Shown: positions 58,001-64,000 of the stretch, piece by piece | Numbering within the stretch: position 1 is the stretch's first letter | How the letters are laid out: the number at the start of each line of letters is the position of its first letter | The notes under the pieces: model-generated | Databases searched by the model: none | Seen by the model: the letters and a program-made list of their open reading frames with translations, nothing else | What the model was told of the DNA's origin: nothing | Position numbers and translations under genes: made by a program | From: Mycetocola zhujimingii | GTDB lineage: Bacteria > Actinomycetota > Actinomycetes > Actinomycetales > Microbacteriaceae | Direction: 5' to 3' | Assembly: GCF_003065425.1 (NCBI RefSeq) | Contig: NZ_CP026949.1 | Span: forward strand, 310,001-374,000 | DNA length: 64,000 nt

Positions 58001-59347
58001 ATGACACTCACCACACACGTCACCGGAGGGCCGTCACTCGCGCAGGAGCGACGGATCGTCACAAAGATCCCTGGCCCGCGCTCGCGGGAACTCATGGCCC
58101 GCAAACAGAGCGCCGTCGCCGGAGCGGTCGGAACCACCATGCCGGTCTTCGCCGCGGCCGCGGGAGGCGGGGTTGTTGTCGACGTCGACGGCAACTCGTT
58201 CATCGACCTCGGCTCGGGCATCGCGGTCACCGGAGTCGGCAACAGCGCACCGCGCGTGGTCGAGGCCGTGCAGGCGCAGGTGGCGCAGTTCACCCACACC
58301 TGCTTCATGATCACGCCGTATGACTCCTACGTCGAGGTCGCCGAGAAACTCAACGAGCTCACCCCCGGCGACCACGAGAAGCGCAGTGCACTGTTCAACT
58401 CCGGCGCCGAAGCCGTCGAGAACGCCATCAAGGTCGCCCGCAGCTACACCGGCAAGCAGGCGGTCGTCGCGTTCGACCACGCCTATCACGGCCGCACCAA
58501 CCTCACCATGGCGCTTACCGCCAAGTCGATGCCATACAAGAGCGGTTTCGGCCCGTTCGCCTCCGAGATTTACCGCGCCCCCATGTCGTACCCGTTCCGT
58601 GACGGGCTGACCGGCTCCGACGCCGCGAAGCAAGCCATCTCGATGATCGAGAAGCAGGTCGGCGCGCAGCACCTCGCGGCGATCATCATCGAGCCGATCC
58701 AGGGCGAGGGCGGGTTCATCGTGCCTGCCCCCGGATTCCTCCCCGCCCTTGCCGAGTGGGCCCGCGCCAACGGCGTAGTATTCATCGCCGACGAGGTGCA
58801 GACCGGTTTCTGCCGCACCGGCGACCTCTTCGCCTCAGAACACGAGGGCCTTGTTCCCGACGTCGTCGTCACAGCGAAAGGGATCGCCGGTGGCCTGCCC
58901 CTCTCCGCCATCACCGGGCGTGCCGAAATTATGGACGCCACCCACACCGGCGGCCTCGGCGGCAGCTACGGCGGCAACCCGATCGCGTGCGTCGCCGCCC
59001 TCGCGACGATCGAAACCTACCTCGCCGACGATCTCGCCTCGGTGGCCCGCTCCATCGGCGAGACGGTCACCTCGCGTTTCGCCGCAGTGCAGAAGACCGA
59101 TCCGCGCATCGGCGACGTCCGTGGTCGCGGTGCCATGATCGCCGTGGAGTTTGTTGACCCCGAGACGCATGAACCGGATGCCGCGTTGACGAGCACAATC
59201 GCCAAGGCAGCAGCGGCGAACGGCGTTATTGTCCTCACCTGCGGAACGTACGGTAACGTCATCCGTTTCCTGCCCCCGCTGTCCATCACCGACGCGCTGC
59301 TCTCCGAGGGCATCGACGTCGTTCTGTCCGCATTGGAGAACGCATGA
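58001..59347 (+). CDS. gabT: 4-Aminobutyrate aminotransferase
   Basis: 448 residues from the ATG at 58001, preceded by AGGAG. A PLP-dependent class III aminotransferase: GSGIAVTGVGNSAPRVVEAV near residue 72, FNSGAEAVENAIKVARSYTG near 133, AFDHAYHGRTNLTMALT near 160, IIIEPIQGEGGFIVP near 230, FIADEVQTGFCRTG near 262 and the Schiff-base lysine in VVTAKGIAGGLPLSA near 292. It converts GABA and 2-oxoglutarate to succinate semialdehyde and glutamate. The stop overlaps gabD by ATGA. Open sequence upstream in the same frame is antisense to pucR. Confidence 0.95.
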   Translation: MTLTTHVTGGPSLAQERRIVTKIPGPRSRELMARKQSAVAGAVGTTMPVFAAAAGGGVVVDVDGNSFIDLGSGIAVTGVGNSAPRVVEAVQAQVAQFTHTCFMITPYDSYVEVAEKLNELTPGDHEKRSALFNSGAEAVENAIKVARSYTGKQAVVAFDHAYHGRTNLTMALTAKSMPYKSGFGPFASEIYRAPMSYPFRDGLTGSDAAKQAISMIEKQVGAQHLAAIIIEPIQGEGGFIVPAPGFLPALAEWARANGVVFIADEVQTGFCRTGDLFASEHEGLVPDVVVTAKGIAGGLPLSAITGRAEIMDATHTGGLGGSYGGNPIACVAALATIETYLADDLASVARSIGETVTSRFAAVQKTDPRIGDVRGRGAMIAVEFVDPETHEPDAALTSTIAKAAAANGVIVLTCGTYGNVIRFLPPLSITDALLSEGIDVVLSALENA

Positions 59348-60798
59348 TTTCCGAATCCGCCCTGCTCGCCAAGGTCCCGACCGGGCTGTTCATCGGCGGT
59401 GAGTGGCGATCGACCCAGAAGACGATCGACGTGATGGACCCATCGACCGGTGCCGTCCTCGCGTCGATCGCCGACGCATCCGCCGAGGACGCAACCGCAG
59501 CGCTCGACGCCGCTGTCGCCGTGCAGGACGAGTGGGCGGCAACGGCTCCACGCACCCGGTCGAACATTCTTCGGAAGGCATTCGACCTCATGCAGGAACG
59601 CAGGGACGAATTTGCCCTGTTGATGACGCTAGAGATGGGCAAGCCGCTCGCTGAAGCGCGGGGCGAGGTGACATACGGTGGCGAGTTCCTCCGCTGGTTC
59701 AGCGAGGAGGCCGTGCGCATCACCGGCCGCTACGGCATCAACCCCGAGGGCACCGGCCGCACCATCGTTTCGCAGCACCCGGTCGGTCCCTGCTACCTCA
59801 TCACACCGTGGAACTTCCCGCTCGCCATGGCGACCCGCAAGATCGCACCGGCGCTCGCCGCCGGCTGCACGGTCGTGATCAAGCCCGCGTCGCTCACACC
59901 GCTCACCACGCTCTATTTCGCGAAGCTGCTCGAGGACGCCGGGCTTCCCGCCGGCGTTGTCAACGTTCTCACCACGAGCTCGTCGAGCGCCGTCACCGAG
60001 CCGCTGCTGAACGACTCCCGCCTGCGTAAGCTCAGCTTCACCGGATCGACACCTGTCGGACAGAAACTGATCGAGCAGTCGGCGAAGAACGTGCTCCGCA
60101 CCTCGATGGAACTCGGCGGCAACGCCCCGTTCATTGTCTTCGATGACGCCGACCTCGACGCTGCGGTCGACGGCGCCATCGCCGCGAAGTTCCGCAACGT
60201 CGGCCAGGCCTGCACCGCGGCCAACCGGTTCATCGTGCACGAGTCGGTCGCCGAGGAATTCGCGCGCCGCGTCACCGAGCGGGTCACGGGCTTCGGCATC
60301 GGCCGCGGCACCGAGGAGGGCGTCACCATCGGTCCACTCATCGACGACCGCGCCGTGACCAAGGCCAGCGAACTCGTGGATGACGCCGTCGCGAAGGGTG
60401 CGACGCTCCTCACCGGTGGTTCCGCTCTCGACGGGCAGGGCACCTTCTTCGAGCCGACGGTTCTCACCGACGTGCAGGCGGGCTCGAACATCCTGCGCGA
60501 GGAAATCTTCGGCCCTGTGCTCGCCATCGTTCCCTTCAGCGACGAAACGGATGCCATCCGGCTGGCCAACGACACCGAGTACGGACTCGTCAGCTACGTC
60601 TTTACGACAGACCTCGCTCGCGGGCAGCGGATGATCGACAAGCTCCAGACCGGCATGATGGGGCTCAACGTCGGCGTGATCTCCAACGCATCTGCCCCGT
60701 TCGGCGGAGTCAAGCAGTCGGGCATCGGCCGTGAGGGCGGGTTCGAGGGAATCCACGAATACCTCTCGACCAAATACACAATGACACCGATGTCCTAA
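59344..60798 (+). CDS. gabD: Succinate-semialdehyde dehydrogenase
   Basis: 484 residues of the aldehyde dehydrogenase superfamily. [20 protein letters not shown] near residue 153, [20 protein letters not shown] near 180, [15 protein letters not shown] near 232, catalytic Glu in [18 protein letters not shown] near 260 and catalytic Cys in [12 protein letters not shown] near 290. The end [20 protein letters not shown] is typical of GabD. It oxidises succinate semialdehyde to succinate, feeding the TCA cycle. Translationally coupled to gabT. Confidence 0.95.
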   Translation: MISESALLAKVPTGLFIGGEWRSTQKTIDVMDPSTGAVLASIADASAEDATAALDAAVAVQDEWAATAPRTRSNILRKAFDLMQERRDEFALLMTLEMGKPLAEARGEVTYGGEFLRWFSEEAVRITGRYGINPEGTGRTIVSQHPVGPCYLITPWNFPLAMATRKIAPALAAGCTVVIKPASLTPLTTLYFAKLLEDAGLPAGVVNVLTTSSSSAVTEPLLNDSRLRKLSFTGSTPVGQKLIEQSAKNVLRTSMELGGNAPFIVFDDADLDAAVDGAIAAKFRNVGQACTAANRFIVHESVAEEFARRVTERVTGFGIGRGTEEGVTIGPLIDDRAVTKASELVDDAVAKGATLLTGGSALDGQGTFFEPTVLTDVQAGSNILREEIFGPVLAIVPFSDETDAIRLANDTEYGLVSYVFTTDLARGQRMIDKLQTGMMGLNVGVISNASAPFGGVKQSGIGREGGFEGIHEYLSTKYTMTPMS

Positions 60799-60826
60799 GA
60801 CGCCGGGCCACGAGAGAGGAAGAACA

Positions 60827-62254
60827 GTGACGTTGCTCCAGAACTACATTCACGGAACCTTTGTCGACGCTCAGGGAACGGAGACTCTCGAGGTGGTAAA
60901 CCCGGCAACGGGTGAGGTCGTCGCGGTGTCGCCCATCTCCAACGTCGCCGACATCGACACCGCGTTCGCCGAGGCGAAGGCGGCATTCTCGACCTGGAAG
61001 CGCACAACGCCGAGCCAGCGGCAGGCCATGCTTCTTCGAATTGCGGATGCCATGGAAGCGAACGCAGACGAGCTCGTCGAGGCCCAGCATCGGAACACCG
61101 GCCAGCCCAGGGAGACGATCCGGGTTGAAGAGGTGCTCACGGGCGCCGACCATCTGCGGTTCTTCGCCGGTGCCGCGCGCGTGCTCGAGGGCAAGAGCGC
61201 GGGGGAGTACCTCGAAGGTCACACCTCGTTCGTGCGGCGCGAGCCGATCGGTGTCGTCGCCCAGGTGACCCCGTGGAACTACCCGATCATGATGGCCATC
61301 TGGAAGATCGCGCCTGCGCTCGCTGCGGGCAACACGGTCGTCCTCAAGCCGAGCGACACCACGCCCGAGTCCACCCTGGTTCTCGCCCGGCTGACGCAGG
61401 GCATCCTCCCCGACGGGGTGCTCAACGTCGTGCTCGGAAACGGGAGCACAGGACAACTGATGACCGAGCACCCCGTGCCGGGGCTCGTGTCGATCACCGG
61501 GTCGGTGCGCGCCGGAATGGCGGTCGCGGCATCCGCTGCCAAGAGCCTGCACCGCGCGCATCTGGAACTCGGTGGAAAGGCACCAGCCGTGGTGTTCGCC
61601 GATGCGGACATCGCGGGTGCCGCCGAGGGGATCGCCGGCGCAGGGTACTTCAATGCCGGGCAGGACTGCACAGCGGTCACGCGCGTGCTCGTGCACGAGT
61701 CGGTCGCCGACGAATTCACCGCGGAACTCGTGAAAGCGGCGGAAGCCACGACAACGGGCGACGCCGAAGACCCCGATGCGTATTACGGCCCACTCAACAA
61801 CGCCTCGCACTTCGAGAAGGTCTCTGCGGTGATCGACGACCTGCCCTCGCACGCGAAGGTCCTCACCGGCGGGCACCAGGTCGGTGACAAGGGCTTCTAC
61901 TACGCGCCGACCGTCATCACGGGGGTTTCGCAGATCGACGCCTGCGTGCAGGAGGAGACCTTCGGCCCCGTGCTCACCGTGCAGACCTTCGCCACCGAAG
62001 AGCAGGCCGTCGAGATGGCCAACGACGTGGACTTCGGGCTCGCGTCGAGCGTCTGGACGACAGACCACGGCACCGCAATGCGGATGGCGCGCGACCTCGA
62101 CTTCGGCGCTGTGTGGATCAACACCCACATCCTGCTCGCTGCCGAGATGCCGCACGGCGGGTTCAAGATGTCGGGCTACGGCAAGGATCTCTCGTCGTAC
62201 GGACTCGAGGACTACACGCGGATCAAGCACGTCATGAGCGCGATCGGCGAATGA
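60827..62254 (+). CDS. Gamma-aminobutyraldehyde dehydrogenase
   Basis: 475 residues, GTG start with GAGGA. A second aldehyde dehydrogenase: VTPWNYPIMMAIWKIAPALA near residue 147, KPSDTTPESTLVLARL near 173, catalytic Glu in LELGGKAPAVVFADADI near 250 and catalytic Cys in NAGQDCTAVTRVLVHE near 280. The end KMSGYGKDLSSYGLEDYTRI is characteristic of aminobutyraldehyde dehydrogenases (PatD/Prr type). It oxidises 4-aminobutanal from putrescine to GABA. It lies between gabD and the putrescine-oxidase-like gene, closing the pathway. Confidence 0.93.
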   Translation: MTLLQNYIHGTFVDAQGTETLEVVNPATGEVVAVSPISNVADIDTAFAEAKAAFSTWKRTTPSQRQAMLLRIADAMEANADELVEAQHRNTGQPRETIRVEEVLTGADHLRFFAGAARVLEGKSAGEYLEGHTSFVRREPIGVVAQVTPWNYPIMMAIWKIAPALAAGNTVVLKPSDTTPESTLVLARLTQGILPDGVLNVVLGNGSTGQLMTEHPVPGLVSITGSVRAGMAVAASAAKSLHRAHLELGGKAPAVVFADADIAGAAEGIAGAGYFNAGQDCTAVTRVLVHESVADEFTAELVKAAEATTTGDAEDPDAYYGPLNNASHFEKVSAVIDDLPSHAKVLTGGHQVGDKGFYYAPTVITGVSQIDACVQEETFGPVLTVQTFATEEQAVEMANDVDFGLASSVWTTDHGTAMRMARDLDFGAVWINTHILLAAEMPHGGFKMSGYGKDLSSYGLEDYTRIKHVMSAIGE

Positions 62255-62286
62255 CGGATGACGATGCCGGACACAGGGAGAACCGC

Positions 62287-63642
62287 ATGACCGAACTGCA
62301 GCGAGACGTCGTTATCATCGGCGCAGGAGCGTCCGGATTGACGGCTGCTCACAAGCTGCGCGAGGCGGGACTCAGCGTCGCCGTGCTCGAGGCACGCGAC
62401 CGGGTCGGTGGTCGGCTCTGGACGAACGACATCGAGGGGGCGACCCTTGAGATCGGCGGCCAGTGGGTTTCTCCCGACCAGGATGCGCTCATCGAGACGC
62501 TCGCCGAGCTCGGGCTCGAGACCTACTCGCGGTATCGCGAGGGCGACAGCGTCTACATCAACGCCGAAGGAACGCTCACGCGGTTCACCGGGGAGATCTT
62601 TCCGGTCGAGGCATCGACCCAGCGCGAGATGGAGCGGCTCATCGGTGTGCTCGACGAACTCGTCGCCGAGATCGGGCCGCGCGAACCGTGGGCGCACCCC
62701 CGCGCCGAAGAACTCGATTCGGTGACCTGGATCGAGTGGCTCGAGGGCCAGACCGATGACATCGAGGCCCGAGACAACATTGCGCTCTTCATCGCAGACG
62801 CGATGCTCACCAAACCGGCCCACAGCTTCAGCGCGTTGCAGGCGATCCTGATGGCGGCATCCGCCGGGAGTTTTTCGAACCTCGTCGACGCCGATTTCAT
62901 CCTCGACAAGCGGGTGGTAGGTGGACTGCAGCAGGTGCCGCTGCTTCTCGCTGAGAAGCTCGGCGACGACGTGTTCCTGTCGCAGCCGGTTCGTCGGCTG
63001 GAGTACGGAACTGAGGGTGTGCGCGCCGTCGCCGATGGGATGACCGTGTCCGCCCGCCACGCCATCGTCGCTGTGCCGCCGAACCTCTACACGCGGATCG
63101 ACTTCCAGCCGCCGCTGCCACGGCGCCAGCAGCAGATGCACCAGCACCTGTCGCTCGGGCTCGTGATCAAGGTTCACGCAGTCTACGAGTCGCCGTTCTG
63201 GCGGGATGCCGGGTTGTCTGGAACCTCGTTCAGCCCGTACGAGATCGTGCACGAGGCCTACGACAACACCAACCACGATGACCCGCGCGGCACACTGGTC
63301 GGTTTCGTCTCCGATGAAAAGGCCGACCGGTTGCTTGCCCTGCCGGCCGAGGAGCGCAAGCGGATCATCCTCACGTCGCTGTCGCACTACTTCGGTGCAG
63401 AGGCGCTGTCGCCGGTTGTGTACTACGAGAGCGACTGGGGCAGCGAGGAATGGACCCGCGGCGCCTACGCCGCGAGCTTCGACATGGGCGGCCTGCACCG
63501 GTACGGCGCCGACCTGCGCTCGCCGGTCGGACCGATCCACTGGTCGTGCAGCGACATCGCGGCCGAGGGCTACCAGCACGTCGACGGTGCCATTCGGCGC
63601 GGGTGGGAAACCGCCCAGGAGATACTCGACGACCGACAGTAA
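62287..63642 (+). CDS. Flavin amine oxidase, probable putrescine oxidase
   Basis: 451 residues from the ATG at 62287, preceded by GGGAG. FAD-binding motif VVIIGAGASGLTAAHKL near residue 9, EARDRVGGRLWTNDI near 35, IGGQWVSPDQDALIETLAEL and the C-terminal flavin segment GPIHWSCSDIAAEGYQHVDG near 415. Related to Rhodococcus and Micrococcus putrescine oxidase and monoamine oxidases. It would convert putrescine to 4-aminobutanal, ammonia and H2O2. Context (aminobutyraldehyde dehydrogenase, GabT, GabD, PucR) makes putrescine the most likely substrate; other amines are possible. Confidence 0.92.
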   Translation: MTELQRDVVIIGAGASGLTAAHKLREAGLSVAVLEARDRVGGRLWTNDIEGATLEIGGQWVSPDQDALIETLAELGLETYSRYREGDSVYINAEGTLTRFTGEIFPVEASTQREMERLIGVLDELVAEIGPREPWAHPRAEELDSVTWIEWLEGQTDDIEARDNIALFIADAMLTKPAHSFSALQAILMAASAGSFSNLVDADFILDKRVVGGLQQVPLLLAEKLGDDVFLSQPVRRLEYGTEGVRAVADGMTVSARHAIVAVPPNLYTRIDFQPPLPRRQQQMHQHLSLGLVIKVHAVYESPFWRDAGLSGTSFSPYEIVHEAYDNTNHDDPRGTLVGFVSDEKADRLLALPAEERKRIILTSLSHYFGAEALSPVVYYESDWGSEEWTRGAYAASFDMGGLHRYGADLRSPVGPIHWSCSDIAAEGYQHVDGAIRRGWETAQEILDDRQ

Positions 63643-63699
63643 TCACACCGCAGTACCCCGCACCTCCCGCAGGACCCGACCGCAAAGGAGCGACTCGAC

Positions 63700-64000
63700 A
63701 TGCGATACATCGTGGGCTACACCGATACACCCTCCGGTGAGGATGCACTCAACCTCGCCGTGAGGCTCGCGCGTTCCATGGACCGCGGCCTCGACATCGT
63801 CATCGTGCTGCGAAGCGCGGCGCGGGCGGCGCTCGTGCCCGTCGATGTCGGCTACGAGAAATTCCTGCACCGGGCCGCCGAGGACTGGTTGCACCACGCG
63901 CTCGCCTTCGTGCCGAGGGACATGGATGTGCGGGGTCACATCGTGTACGCGGACTCGTTCGCGCAGGGACTGCTCGACGCCAGCCGTGACCTCGAGGCTC
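63700..64000 (+). CDS. Universal stress protein, N-terminal part (3' end outside window)
   Basis: 100 codons are visible from the ATG at 63700, preceded by AAAGGAG, and the frame runs off the window. It begins MRYIVGYTDTPSGEDALNLA and continues VRLARSMDRGLDIVIVL, the first strand, helix and second strand of the Usp fold. FAQGLLDASRDLEA at the end matches the region before the ATP-binding loop. It may be cotranscribed with the amine oxidase gene, 57 bases upstream. Domain number cannot be told. Confidence 0.82.
   Translation, partial: MRYIVGYTDTPSGEDALNLAVRLARSMDRGLDIVIVLRSAARAALVPVDVGYEKFLHRAAEDWLHHALAFVPRDMDVRGHIVYADSFAQGLLDASRDLEA

Noticed and set aside
60710-63579. Long minus-strand frames (about 450-500 codons) under the aldehyde dehydrogenase and amine oxidase genes
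   Set aside because: Antisense shadows of strongly conserved enzymes. Composition is that of codon-position mirror images.

Overview
The window is GC-rich, densely coding chromosomal DNA from an actinobacterium, most likely of the family Microbacteriaceae. This rests on gene content: menaquinone rather than ubiquinone synthesis, a coenzyme-F420-type luciferase-like oxidoreductase, the tiny ribosomal protein bS22, a DUF222-HNH (13E12-type) gene, system II cytochrome c maturation (ResB/CcsB with CcdA), an archaeal-type aspartyl-tRNA synthetase and many TANNNT -10 elements placed 6-8 bases before an ATG or GTG (leaderless mRNAs). The 7-mer CGGATGC/GCATCCG is strikingly frequent. I see no tRNA, rRNA, CRISPR array, prophage or intact insertion sequence.

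Layout. 1-7.4 kb: the end of a UvrA-like ATPase, a winged-helix regulator coupled to an FGE-sulfatase-fold protein and preceded by a cysteine-containing leader ORF, upp, tadA, a universal stress protein, and a BadF-type sugar kinase behind a ROK regulator. 7.5-19.9 kb: a probable oligosaccharide (perhaps beta-mannoside) utilisation locus, with a five-gene Dpp/Opp-type ABC transporter plus a dehydrogenase, a Gfo/Idh/MocA dehydrogenase and a sugar isomerase, facing away from a GH2 beta-mannosidase and a LacI-type sensor domain that has no DNA-binding domain. 19.9-25.2 kb: proC, a KtrAB potassium uptake pair, two small HTH proteins, bS22 and a YidC paralogue. 25.2-30.2 kb: direct repeats beside a DUF222-HNH gene, several small proteins, and aspS. 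30.3-35.4 kb: a cytochrome c maturation operon (phosphatase, TlpA-like thioredoxin, CcdA, ResB, DUF3054, CcsB). 35.4-35.9 kb: a two-level repeat array in the intergenic space. 35.9-54.4 kb: menaquinone synthesis (menC, menB, menE, menA, menD, menF, menG and a polyprenyl diphosphate synthase) interspersed with DoxX, F420-LLM, SDR/TetR, PPK2, YdeI and VOC genes and ending with an FprA-type ferredoxin reductase. 54.5-64 kb: a membrane protein with PQG-rich tails, an alpha/beta hydrolase, and a putrescine/GABA degradation operon (gabT, gabD, aminobutyraldehyde dehydrogenase, putrescine oxidase) divergent from a PucR regulator, then the start of a universal stress protein.

How it fits together. 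Menaquinone, cytochrome c maturation and potassium uptake genes supply the respiratory membrane. The catabolic loci feed in sugars (ABC uptake, beta-mannosidase, isomerase, dehydrogenase, kinase) and polyamines (putrescine to succinate in four steps). The observations most worth following are the intergenic repeat array at 35.4-35.9 kb, the cysteine-containing leaderless leader ORF at 2.8 kb, a hairpin that would cover the start of the transporter binding-protein mRNA, the LacI-type sensor without HTH, and a PPK2 kinase with a histone-H1-like tail.
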